Source: Planctomycetota bacterium
GTDB taxonomy: Bacteria > Planctomycetota > Phycisphaerae > Phycisphaerales > UBA5793
DNA length: 64,000 nt
Assembly: GCA_013112555.1 (NCBI GenBank)
Contig: JABFGK010000001.1
Location: forward strand, 2,516,581 to 2,580,580
Direction of reading: 5' to 3'
A model generated the notes under the pieces. That model did not search any database and was not told the origin of the DNA. It saw nothing but the letters and a program-made list of their open reading frames with translations. Both the position numbers and the translations under genes were made by a program. Below, one piece after another: positions 35,572 through 44,238 of this stretch (position 1 is its first letter; each line of letters begins with the position of its first letter).

Positions 35572-37440
35572 ATGGCAAAACCCCGTTCACAACGTCACGG
35601 CCCCAAAGCCGTCCCACGCGAAGTCACCCAGGCGTTCCAGTTACTCCAGTCCGGCCAGGTCGATGCCGCTGAATCGGCGCTGCGACGAACTCTGCGCCGG
35701 AAGCCGAAGCATCTGCCGACACACATCGCCTATACATACTTATTAACGGTGACCGGCCGTCCGCTCCAGGCAATCGACAAACTTGATGCACTCCTGAGCA
35801 CCCACCCGCACCATCCCGACCTTCATATGGCTCGGGCTCGAGCGTGGCAGGAGGTCGGCGACCTTGATGAGTCACAAAATGACCTGCTTCAAGTCATCGA
35901 AGGACCGGCCACCCCCGAAGAGCAGCGCGTCGATGCATGCTACATGATCGGCCGACAACTGCTTGAAAGCCAGGAACTCAGCGAAGCGATTCAATGGCTG
36001 GAATCTGCCTGTGCGCTCCTTACGCGGGACAGTCACGAGCACTTCCTTTACCTCGGTATTGCCTGTATGCGGGCCGGCTCGTGGATCGATGCGATTGCTG
36101 CATTCGAACAAGGCCTCGAACTCGATCCGGCATCCGTTGATCTTCATCTCGGTCTTGCTGAGACCTTCCGACTCAGTGCCGACCCATACCGCGCCCGCAC
36201 TGAGTACGAAGCGGCACTTGCGCTGGCACCGAATCACCCCCGGGCCGTCGCCGGCCTCGCCCAACTGGCCCTGTCTGAAAAGAACGACGAGGAAGCCGAT
36301 CGCATCCTGCAGGCTGCAATCCAGGCATCCGACCCGCAGCCGCCACATCCTGATATTGCCACCATCTATGTCCGCCTCTGCCGCAGACGAAAACGTCCCG
36401 GCGATGCCATTGATATACTGCGGACCGCACTGAGATCAAAACAACTGTCGCCGATGCAGAAGGCCCAACTCTGCTCCGACCTCGGTTCGCTGCTCGAACA
36501 ACACGAACACGACTATGACCGGGCCTTCGACTGCTTCCGCAAGTCCAATGCTGCGCTCTCTGTCGGCCCGGTGGACCCCCGCATCGAAACGACGCGCGTT
36601 GACCACATTATCAAAGCATTTGACTCGCAGCGCATCCAACAGTTCACGCGCGCCTCGGACGCCGAGGGCAGTGACCGTCTTGTCTTTATCGTCGGCATGC
36701 CACGCTCAGGCACGAGCCTGATCGAGCAGATCATTGCCAGCCACCCGCACGCGTTCGGAGCCGGCGAACTCGATCGACTTAATAACGCCTCAATCGTCCT
36801 GGCTCAAAGTGATGAATCAGCGTTGCGACACTATCCTGATTACGTGGCCGATCTGACGCCGGACATGCTCAACAAGGCGGCCGCCACCTACCTGAATCAC
36901 GTCAACGGCATGCTGCCGCCCGGCTCACAGGGTCCCATCCGCATCATCACCGACAAAATGCCGCACAACTACCATTACCTCGGCCTGATCCCCATGCTGC
37001 TGCCCGGTGCTCGCGTCATCCACTGCCGACGCCACCCGCTGGACACCTGTCTGTCCTGTTACGCCACGCCGCTGAACCCGGCCCTGACCTACACCACAAA
37101 CCTGCAGGCCATCGGCCAGACCTACCGGCAGTACCACCGCCTTATGCAGCACTGGCATGACGTCGCCGACGCCCTGAGCCTGCCCATCCTTGACGTGCAA
37201 TATGAGAAGCTCGTTAATAACCTGGAATCCGGTGCCCGCGAACTCATTGACTTCTGCGGCCTTGACTGGGATGAGCGCTGCCTCAGTTTCCATGAGACCA
37301 CACGCACCGTCGCCACCGCCAGCACCGAGCAGGTCCGCACCCCACTCTACACCTCGTCCGTCGGTCGCTACCGGCACTACCTATCCCAACTGGCCCGCCT
37401 CGCGGATGACCTGGCCGACCTGATTGATCAATCAGCGTAG
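35572..37440 (+). CDS. TPR-repeat sulfotransferase fusion
   Basis: A 622-residue protein. Residues ~15-330 hold tetratricopeptide repeats, for example AIAAFEQGLELDPASVDLHL. The C-terminal half is a sulfotransferase: 5'-phosphosulfate loop FIVGMPRSGTSLIEQIIASH, 3'-phosphate site RVIHCRRHPLDTCLSCYA and ITDKMPHNYHYLGLIPMLLP. It should transfer a sulfo group from PAPS to a tyrosine, sugar or other acceptor. The start is 5 nt after the channel gene. A shorter paralogue with the same layout lies at 60022-61497. The acceptor is unknown. Confidence 0.85.
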   Translation: MAKPRSQRHGPKAVPREVTQAFQLLQSGQVDAAESALRRTLRRKPKHLPTHIAYTYLLTVTGRPLQAIDKLDALLSTHPHHPDLHMARARAWQEVGDLDESQNDLLQVIEGPATPEEQRVDACYMIGRQLLESQELSEAIQWLESACALLTRDSHEHFLYLGIACMRAGSWIDAIAAFEQGLELDPASVDLHLGLAETFRLSADPYRARTEYEAALALAPNHPRAVAGLAQLALSEKNDEEADRILQAAIQASDPQPPHPDIATIYVRLCRRRKRPGDAIDILRTALRSKQLSPMQKAQLCSDLGSLLEQHEHDYDRAFDCFRKSNAALSVGPVDPRIETTRVDHIIKAFDSQRIQQFTRASDAEGSDRLVFIVGMPRSGTSLIEQIIASHPHAFGAGELDRLNNASIVLAQSDESALRHYPDYVADLTPDMLNKAAATYLNHVNGMLPPGSQGPIRIITDKMPHNYHYLGLIPMLLPGARVIHCRRHPLDTCLSCYATPLNPALTYTTNLQAIGQTYRQYHRLMQHWHDVADALSLPILDVQYEKLVNNLESGARELIDFCGLDWDERCLSFHETTRTVATASTEQVRTPLYTSSVGRYRHYLSQLARLADDLADLIDQSA

Positions 37441-37447
37441 GCGCACG

Positions 37448-38554
37448 TCACAAACCTTCCCACGGCCTCAACACCACTCGAAACTGATCCTCATACTCCG
37501 CAGCCGCATCTTCCATCGGGCCCGGCGAGATTGTTCCGATCACAGCGCAGTCACATGCATCAGCCTCACTGTCGCCAGTCTCCACCGTCACACCGCACGC
37601 GTTGAGTACACGGACCACCACATCCACGCCCTTCCCTTGACCCACGAGTTGCACGCGTGTCACCCCGGCCCGCTTCACCTCGTTGCCCAGCCACGCACGC
37701 ACGGCCGCCGTTCCACGGAACCGTTCATATTGCTCAAGGGTCAATGGGGTTCGCTTCTGCTGACCGACGGTCGCCCGCAACTCGTCCACCCCCTCCTCGA
37801 ACCCCTTTTCCGCTCCCTCTTTCACAGCGATCTGCCCGTAGCGCTCAACCACGCGTGCCAGTTCATCATCAATCAACGACGTCGGCGCATAGCGCGCGGT
37901 GACCCAGCCGTTGTTTCTGACCAAGAGACGCAGTATTCGATTCATATCCCGATTTAGGCCGGCCTTCAGATGCACCACCGGCAGCCGAGCATCATGCACG
38001 ATCCGATACCCTGATGCGATCGCGCGCGCGCACAGGTCATACTCCTCAGCGTAATACTGAAAGGCACCGTCATACCCCCCAAGCCGATTGAACACATCGA
38101 CCCGCACCAGCGCCCCGCAGCCGACGAATACCTCCGGCACGCCCCCTGCCTCATGCCGCCCGTCCGGCAATGTAATACGACCCCCGGCGGCAAACACATC
38201 CGGTCGCCCATCCAGACTCCGAATCAGCGCCCCGACTGAATCGGCAGCATCGGCCGGCACAACAGAGTCATCATCCAGCATGAGCGCCCAGCGGGCATCG
38301 GTACGCGCGCATGCCACGTTCCGCCCCGCAGCCCCGAGATTCGCATCATTTCGTAGTACTGAGACCGTCCACCCGTTGCTCAGCCGGTGCATTGGAATGG
38401 AGTCACCGACCGGCTCACTCGACCCGTTGTCGACGATGTACACTTCGGTCGATAATCCTGCAATGCTGACAAGACCGAGCCGATCCAATGTGGCCTGCAG
38501 CAGCGCAACCCGATCCCGCGTCGGGATAATGACTGCCAGATCAACCACCGCCAC
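37448..38554 (-). CDS. family 2 glycosyltransferase
   Basis: A 368-residue GT2 enzyme with a GTG start that has GAGGAG 8 nt upstream. N-terminal AVIIPTRDRVALLQATLDRL, the nucleotide region YIVDNGSSEPV, the DxD motif WALMLDDDSVVP and a late YAEEYDLCARAIASGYRIVH are typical of rhamnosyl- and related transferases. After residue ~250 the sequence becomes polar and specific. It starts 39 bp after the HldE-like gene on the same strand, which suggests a shared role in heptose- or LPS-type glycan assembly. It is convergent with the sulfotransferase gene, with a 7-bp gap. Confidence 0.83.
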   Translation of the reverse strand: MAVVDLAVIIPTRDRVALLQATLDRLGLVSIAGLSTEVYIVDNGSSEPVGDSIPMHRLSNGWTVSVLRNDANLGAAGRNVACARTDARWALMLDDDSVVPADAADSVGALIRSLDGRPDVFAAGGRITLPDGRHEAGGVPEVFVGCGALVRVDVFNRLGGYDGAFQYYAEEYDLCARAIASGYRIVHDARLPVVHLKAGLNRDMNRILRLLVRNNGWVTARYAPTSLIDDELARVVERYGQIAVKEGAEKGFEEGVDELRATVGQQKRTPLTLEQYERFRGTAAVRAWLGNEVKRAGVTRVQLVGQGKGVDVVVRVLNACGVTVETGDSEADACDCAVIGTISPGPMEDAAAEYEDQFRVVLRPWEGL

Positions 38555-38593
38555 CGGAATCGCTCCTCACACTCTGATCGACCTGAATCACCT

Positions 38594-40252
38594 TCACCCG
38601 GCGACCGTCCCGAGCACCTGCAGCCGTCCTGCTGCCATGCGCTGCCACTCCATCCGCAGAACGCTGCCGTCAATCGGCACACGACCGTAGCGGCGACTCT
38701 GAATCGCGGCAGACAGACTCCCAAGATAGGCAGCCTGAACCATGTCTGCCCCGGCCATCGCTGCGGCCGAACTCGCTGCAAAGACACTGTCTCCGCACCC
38801 TGTCGTATCCGTCGCCGTACTCCCCAGAGCCGGGATATGGACACTCGACAGGCGCGTCTTCCACTGGCGGTTCGAGGCTGATCGCCCGCGGCCACGTTTG
38901 CCTGATTCACCGACACGCTCAAAGACAATCAAGCCCTCAGGCCCGAGCGTCACCACCGCTGCGCCGGCACGGACGGCATCCATCCATTGCCACACCACCG
39001 CCGGCAGACTGTCGGAGAAGTTGCCGACCGCCTCGCGCAGTTCCTGCTCATTCGGGCACCCGAAGTCGGTCCCCCGCATTCGCATCAGATACGACCGTCG
39101 GCCGTTCACGTCACAGGTCACCCGATCCACGCGCGACCGCAGCCGCGGCACGAGGTGATCCAGCACCGCCGGCGTAAACAAGCCCAGCCCACCGTCATAC
39201 AGCAGCACCCCATCAACCGGTCGACGCCGACCCCGCGCTCGAACCTGTTCAAACACGCTCGCGACCAGCCGACGCCGGGCTGATTCATCCAGCGCCAATG
39301 ACTCACCGGAGTCCAGTTGCATGACGGTCTGCCGGCCCACGAGATACCGAGTCCGTTCATACACCGGCTGCCCGCTCTCGACACACCGGACGGCCACCCC
39401 GGCCCCCGTCAGGCCTTCGCGCAGACCGCCATCCTCTGGTGCCATTGCCGTCATGGTCCGATTCGCTGACGGCAACGCCGTCACAAGCGTGACCTCGGCT
39501 CCCAGACCGGCCAGCGACTTGGCGACCGCCGCGGCCCCTCCGTCATAGCCGGCTGTCGAGCCGGGACGCAATGTCAAATACGGGCCATCCGGCAACCCGT
39601 CCGACTGCGTGCAATGCACATAGGTATCAATGGACACATCACCCACCACCACCAGTCGCAACTGTGCAATCCGGTCCACAATCGCATCCAGCCGCGAGGA
39701 TTCCAGATCATGCGTCGAAAACAACTGCTCCAGCCGACCTGAGAACAGTGGGTCCAGATGCTCGGCACTTGACTCGATCAGCGCGCTCGAACTGAAGACC
39801 ACATCCCCGGAACTGAACATGACTCGCCCGCCGGCCCGCTCCACTGCCTCCCGCTCAGACAGAAAACGCGGGTCGCGGTTGGCCTCATACTCACGCCCCT
39901 TCAGATACACATCCGGCTTGACGAGCGAAATGACCTGCTCAGCCGTCGCGTTCGGGTCAATGTACACGAAATCCACGCAGTTCAGCGCTGCCAGGTTCTC
40001 AGCCCGTAGCCGCTCAGGAATCAACGGCCGGCCCGTCCCTTTACTGACCTCGCGATCAGCCGTGATCGTCACGAGCAGAACGTCGCCCTGGCGCGATGCA
40101 AACTCCAGATGTCGCACATGCCCCGGGTGCACAATGTCAAAACACCCATGACACTGCACAATTGTCAGCCCTCGCCGACGGGCATCGTCACAGCACGCCT
40201 GCAGGCGTGCCAATGACAGAACCTTCGATTTCACAGAGCATGCCACCGCCAT
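38594..40252 (-). CDS. HldE-like bifunctional heptose adenylyltransferase/kinase with swapped domain order
   Basis: A 552-residue protein; ATG 40252 has GAGGA 7 nt upstream. The first ~150 residues are the nucleotidyltransferase domain (VQCHGCFDIVHPGHVRHLEF, containing HxGH, and YLKGREYEANR). The C-terminal ~380 residues are a PfkB-type sugar kinase (VVVGDVSIDTYVH, GGAAAVAKSLAGLGAEVTLV, ATDTTGCGDSVFAASSAA with the catalytic Asp). In E. coli HldE the kinase is N-terminal, so the order here is reversed. The product would be ADP-heptose or a similar activated sugar. It lies upstream of a GT2 gene on the same strand. Confidence 0.82.
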   Translation of the reverse strand: MAVACSVKSKVLSLARLQACCDDARRRGLTIVQCHGCFDIVHPGHVRHLEFASRQGDVLLVTITADREVSKGTGRPLIPERLRAENLAALNCVDFVYIDPNATAEQVISLVKPDVYLKGREYEANRDPRFLSEREAVERAGGRVMFSSGDVVFSSSALIESSAEHLDPLFSGRLEQLFSTHDLESSRLDAIVDRIAQLRLVVVGDVSIDTYVHCTQSDGLPDGPYLTLRPGSTAGYDGGAAAVAKSLAGLGAEVTLVTALPSANRTMTAMAPEDGGLREGLTGAGVAVRCVESGQPVYERTRYLVGRQTVMQLDSGESLALDESARRRLVASVFEQVRARGRRRPVDGVLLYDGGLGLFTPAVLDHLVPRLRSRVDRVTCDVNGRRSYLMRMRGTDFGCPNEQELREAVGNFSDSLPAVVWQWMDAVRAGAAVVTLGPEGLIVFERVGESGKRGRGRSASNRQWKTRLSSVHIPALGSTATDTTGCGDSVFAASSAAAMAGADMVQAAYLGSLSAAIQSRRYGRVPIDGSVLRMEWQRMAAGRLQVLGTVAG

Positions 40253-40320
40253 GGTGCAGTCCTCACTGATGCGAACACCGGGTCTCCTGCTCTCTCCATC
40301 GGCCAGATCGGCCGGCCTAC

Positions 40321-40340
40321 AAAAAAACGGGCAGCCCCGG
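40321..40340 (-). terminator. short intrinsic terminator
   Basis: On the minus strand CGGG-GCTG-CCCG is followed by seven T residues. It lies between the response-regulator gene and the HldE-like gene and backs up the stronger terminator at 40379-40413. Confidence 0.55.
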
Positions 40341-40378
40341 AATGCCGATTCTGAGCCACTCATTCGGCTGATACGCGC

Positions 40379-40413
40379 AAAAAAAGCCCCGTGACTGCAT
40401 TACAGTCACAGGG
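40379..40413 (-). terminator. intrinsic terminator after the response-regulator gene
   Basis: CCCTGTGACTG pairs with CAGTCACGGGG on the minus strand, followed by CTTTTTTT. It separates the signalling genes from the HldE-like gene. Confidence 0.78.
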
Positions 40414-40438
40414 AAATACAATTCAGACCGGGCGTCGC

Positions 40439-41434
40439 CTACGCAGCCGACGATGAACCGTGGTGAGGCTGTGCCGGCGACTCTGAGGCTGCCCCGCCGC
40501 CGCCGCTGCTGCTGCAATCGCCTCGGGTACTGTGCTCCTCATCGGCACGCACCACTCGATTGCGGCCCCCGTGCTTCGCTGCATACAGCGCTGCATCGGC
40601 TGACTTGATGACCGAAGCCGCCGTCGGCTCCTCCGCCGTCCCCAGGTCCGTAACCCCGAAACTGGCCGTCACGCAGAGGTCATCATGCGATGCCCAGACA
40701 TAGGCCTCGAGGGTCTGCCGGCAGCGCTCGGCCACCGTCACAGCATCTGCCAGGCTCGTCATCGGCAGGATCACGGCGAATTCCTCACCGCCGTACCGAC
40801 AGGAAATATCACTGTCGCGCGTCTCCTCAACCAGGATATTTGCAACTTCCTGCAACACCTGGTCGCCGAATGGGTGACCGTGTGTGTCATTCAGATTCTT
40901 GAACTTGTCCACATCGGACATGATCAACGCCAATGGCGTATCGTGCCGGCGCGCCTGGCTGACCTGGCAGACCAACTGCTCATCCAGGTGCGTCCGATTC
41001 CACAACCCAGTCAGGCCGTCTACCTGCGCACGCTGGGCCAACATCTTGACCAGTTTTCGCGTCCGCAGGGCACTGCGCACCCGTGCTCGCAACTCAGCAA
41101 TGTCAAACGGCTTGGTCACGAAATCGACGGCACCCAGGTCAAAACCCTTCACCTTATTCGTGCTGCCACCCGACCCCGAAAGAAAGATGACCGGGATCTC
41201 AACCGTAAGCGGATCGTGCTTCAACTCCGCGAGCACCTCAAACCCACTCATGCCGGGCATATCAATGTCCAGCAGAATCAAGTCCGGCAACAGTTCACGT
41301 GCGCGCTCAATCCCATCCTGCCCGCTCGAAGATGAACTGATCGCCACGTTCTGATCACGCAGCCGAATCTTGAGCAGGCGGTGAATGTCAACGGAATCAT
41401 CAATCACCAGAATAGTCGATGCAACTTCTGCCAT
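40439..41434 (-). CDS. response regulator with GGDEF diguanylate cyclase domain (WspR/PleD-like)
   Basis: A 331-residue protein. The receiver domain has STILVIDDSVDIHRLL, the phospho-acceptor Asp in LILLDIDMPGMSGFEV and Lys in VDFVTKPFD. The cyclase domain has VDGLTGLWNRTHLDE, the allosteric RxxD (RDSD) five residues before the catalytic GGEEF, and ALYAAKHGGRNRVV. The C-terminal ~30 residues are Ser/Gly-rich. Phosphorylation should raise c-di-GMP synthesis. An Hpt protein gene lies 96 bp upstream on the same strand, the likely phosphotransfer partner. The histidine kinase is not in the window. Confidence 0.92.
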   Translation of the reverse strand: MAEVASTILVIDDSVDIHRLLKIRLRDQNVAISSSSSGQDGIERARELLPDLILLDIDMPGMSGFEVLAELKHDPLTVEIPVIFLSGSGGSTNKVKGFDLGAVDFVTKPFDIAELRARVRSALRTRKLVKMLAQRAQVDGLTGLWNRTHLDEQLVCQVSQARRHDTPLALIMSDVDKFKNLNDTHGHPFGDQVLQEVANILVEETRDSDISCRYGGEEFAVILPMTSLADAVTVAERCRQTLEAYVWASHDDLCVTASFGVTDLGTAEEPTAASVIKSADAALYAAKHGGRNRVVRADEEHSTRGDCSSSGGGGAASESPAQPHHGSSSAA

Positions 41435-41530
41435 GAACGAATTCCCTGCCTAACTTCGCCGGCGTCCTCTGGCACACGCCTGCCATCGGAGAGTACCACA
41501 TCACAACCTCGCAGGCACTCAGCGGTGACA

Positions 41531-41881
41531 TCAGTCGCCCTGCCCTGGCCCCGGGCTCGCACGGCGACAGAGATCAACCAGCTCATTCATGGCCGCTTCA
41601 ATCTGCCCCGGGTCACCGGCCCCCGACTTCAGCAGGCCTTCCAACTCAGCCGCTGCCTCACTCAGTGACGGGAACCCATAACCGCCGCAGGCACCCTTTA
41701 ACTGGTGACTGAGACGTAGCAACTCATCCATCATCTGCGATTCAAAACTCGACTGCAATGACTGGACGCGCTGAGGCAACTCATCCACGAACATCTCAAC
41801 CAGCTCGAGCATGTCCGGATCGTCCGCAAACTCGCTGACAACCGGACCCGAATTCCCTGGGTTGGACTGCTGATCCTGCAT
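41531..41881 (-). CDS. Hpt-domain histidine phosphotransfer protein
   Basis: About 116 residues from ATG 41881, with AAAGG 10 nt upstream; an upstream frame to 41992 is unlikely. The Hpt motif LRLSHQLKGACGGYGFPSL contains the phospho-accepting His. The rest is helical (MLELVEMFVDELPQRVQSLQ). It should relay phosphate between a hybrid kinase and a response regulator, most simply the neighbouring GGDEF regulator. Length fits a single Hpt module. Confidence 0.88.
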   Translation of the reverse strand: MQDQQSNPGNSGPVVSEFADDPDMLELVEMFVDELPQRVQSLQSSFESQMMDELLRLSHQLKGACGGYGFPSLSEAAAELEGLLKSGAGDPGQIEAAMNELVDLCRRASPGPGQGD

Positions 41882-42090
41882 TTTCAATTGACCTTTCACA
41901 TGACAGACAGATGTGACCATGTCACTGCGGCGCGCACACCCACACGATCTGCAGGTGCGTGCACCCCACACATCGGCCCGATGCCCATCCAAGTTTGGCC
42001 AATCGATTCAAAACGGACACGATTGTGCCCATAACCAACCCCGGCCGAACACGCATGCCCGATAACACCACCCGTACCGATTCCCCACGC

Positions 42091-44061
42091 CTACTCCTGC
42101 AATGCGGCCAGGTCTGCGTACAAGTCCAACGACTGCGGATTCGCCAGCGCATCCCGATTCTTCACCGGCAACCCGTGCACGACATTCCGCACGGCCAACT
42201 CCACCTTCTTGCCACTGATCGTGTACGGGATATCTCGCACAGCCACGATCCTGGCAGGCACGTGACGCGGCGTGCAGTTGGCCCGAATCGTCGTGCGAAT
42301 CCGGCCGGCTAACTCCTCCGTTAACTCGAACCCGTCTGCCATCTTGAGAAACAGAATCACGCGCACGTCATCCTGCCACTCCTGCCCGATCACGAGACTG
42401 TCCAGCACCTCGGTAAACGACTCAACCTGCCGGTAAATCTCAGCCGTCCCGATCCGCACCCCGCCCGGATTCAATGTGGCATCCGAGCGCCCGTAGATCG
42501 TCACCCCGCCGTGGTCATTGATCTCAATGTAATCCCCGTGCCGCCAGACGCCTGGATACTCCGAGAAATACGCGTTGTGATACGACTCCCCCTCCGGGTC
42601 CGCCCAGAAGTAGATCGGCATCGAGGGAAACGCTGCCTCGCACACGAGTTCCCCCTTCCGGTTCAGCACCGGCTTCCCGTTTTCATCGTAGGCCTTGACC
42701 TTCATCCCCAACCCCCGTGCCTGCAACTCACCGCGATACACCGGCCCCATCGGGTTGCCTCCAGCAAAACACCCATTCAAATCCGTCCCGCCCGAAATCG
42801 ACGACAAACATAACTCCGTCTTAATATCACGATACACATACTCAAAACTCTCAATCGACAGCGGCGACCCGGTCGACAACACAGCCTTCAGCCGCTCCAG
42901 GCGACAGTCCTCCCGCGGCCTGTACCCGGCCTTCTCCAGCGCAGCCAGGTACTTGGCACTCGTCCCAAAGATCGAAATCCCCACCGCATCAGCCAACTTC
43001 CACAAGCCCTCCGGGCCGGGATGAAACGGCGACCCGTCATATAACGTCACCGTCGCCCCCAGTGAGAGCGAGCACACCATCCAGTTCCACATCATCCACC
43101 CGCAGGTCGTGAAGTAGAACAGGTTATCCTCACGTTTCAGGTCGGCATGGAGTTTCAGTTCCTTCATCTGGTTCAGCAGAATCCCGCCGGCACTCTGCAC
43201 AATGCACTTGGGCAACCCCGTCGTTCCCGAGGAATACATAATGTACACCGGGTGCGAAAACGGGAGTTGCACAAACTCGATCTCCTGCGCGGCACAGAGT
43301 GCCACGAAATCCTCGTAATGCACTGCCTTGCCCGCCAGCCCGCCGAGATCAGCCCGCTGCTCGGTATATGGCACGACCACGACCAACGGCTGGGACGATA
43401 ACTGATCAAAAATCCCGGCCACTTTTTCCAATGAGTCGAACGTCTTGCCCCCATACGAATACCCGTTGGCTGTGAACAGCACCTTCGGCTCGATCCGCTG
43501 AAATCGATCAAGCACGCCCTTGATGCCGAAGTCCGGCGAGCAGGACGACCAGATCGCCCCCAGGCTCGTCGCGGCCAGCATCGCAATCACCGTCTCCGGC
43601 ATGTTCGGCATGAAGCCGGCTACCCGATCCCCCTCCTGCACCCCGGCCTGCTTCAACGCCTGGGCCACCCGTGACACTTCGGCATACACCTCCGCATACG
43701 TGAGCACACGGGGAACCTCCATCGCTTCACCCTTGAATACGAGCGCCGGCCGATCATCGCGATACCGCAGCAGATTCTCTGCGAAATTCAGGCGTGCCCC
43801 GGCACACCACTCTGCGCCCGGCATCCGACCCGGATCATCAACGATCTGCGTCGGGTCGGCCGAAGCAATGATCCCCATGTGATCCCACACTGCCTGCCAG
43901 AAATCAGCGATCTCCGTCACTGACCACTCATACAGCTCGTCATACGAGGAAAACGCGAACCCATGCCGCTTGTTCACATACTGCATGAACGCGTACATGT
44001 TCGTCTGCTGCACCCGCTCCGGCGACGGGGTCCACAGGGGTCTGCCGGTATCTGCGGCCAT
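42091..44061 (-). CDS. acetoacetyl-CoA synthetase
   Basis: A 656-residue adenylate-forming enzyme; ATG 44061 has AAAGGA 6 nt upstream. Family marks: the P-loop YIMYSSGTTGLPKCIVQSAG, FYFTTCGWMMWNWMVCSLSL, the ISGGTDLNGCFAGG motif typical of acetoacetate activators, HGDYIEINDHGGVTIYGRSD and the C-terminal catalytic Lys in ISGKKVELAV. Length fits AacS. It turns acetoacetate and ATP into acetoacetyl-CoA and feeds lipid or polyhydroxybutyrate metabolism. It stands alone, 209 bp upstream of the Hpt gene. Confidence 0.9.
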   Translation of the reverse strand: MAADTGRPLWTPSPERVQQTNMYAFMQYVNKRHGFAFSSYDELYEWSVTEIADFWQAVWDHMGIIASADPTQIVDDPGRMPGAEWCAGARLNFAENLLRYRDDRPALVFKGEAMEVPRVLTYAEVYAEVSRVAQALKQAGVQEGDRVAGFMPNMPETVIAMLAATSLGAIWSSCSPDFGIKGVLDRFQRIEPKVLFTANGYSYGGKTFDSLEKVAGIFDQLSSQPLVVVVPYTEQRADLGGLAGKAVHYEDFVALCAAQEIEFVQLPFSHPVYIMYSSGTTGLPKCIVQSAGGILLNQMKELKLHADLKREDNLFYFTTCGWMMWNWMVCSLSLGATVTLYDGSPFHPGPEGLWKLADAVGISIFGTSAKYLAALEKAGYRPREDCRLERLKAVLSTGSPLSIESFEYVYRDIKTELCLSSISGGTDLNGCFAGGNPMGPVYRGELQARGLGMKVKAYDENGKPVLNRKGELVCEAAFPSMPIYFWADPEGESYHNAYFSEYPGVWRHGDYIEINDHGGVTIYGRSDATLNPGGVRIGTAEIYRQVESFTEVLDSLVIGQEWQDDVRVILFLKMADGFELTEELAGRIRTTIRANCTPRHVPARIVAVRDIPYTISGKKVELAVRNVVHGLPVKNRDALANPQSLDLYADLAALQE

Positions 44062-44238
44062 GATTAGTCCTTTACAATCCATTGTGTTCTCTTCTACTAG
44101 AAAAACCTATAAAACCTTCAAAAAAACAAGTTGGACCTGCCCCTCGTGTTATACTGCAAGGTGTGGGCCACTGGACACTGAGGCGATCTCGGCCAGGGGG
44201 CAACTTGCACAATATAGATCAATGTGAAGGAGAGAGAC

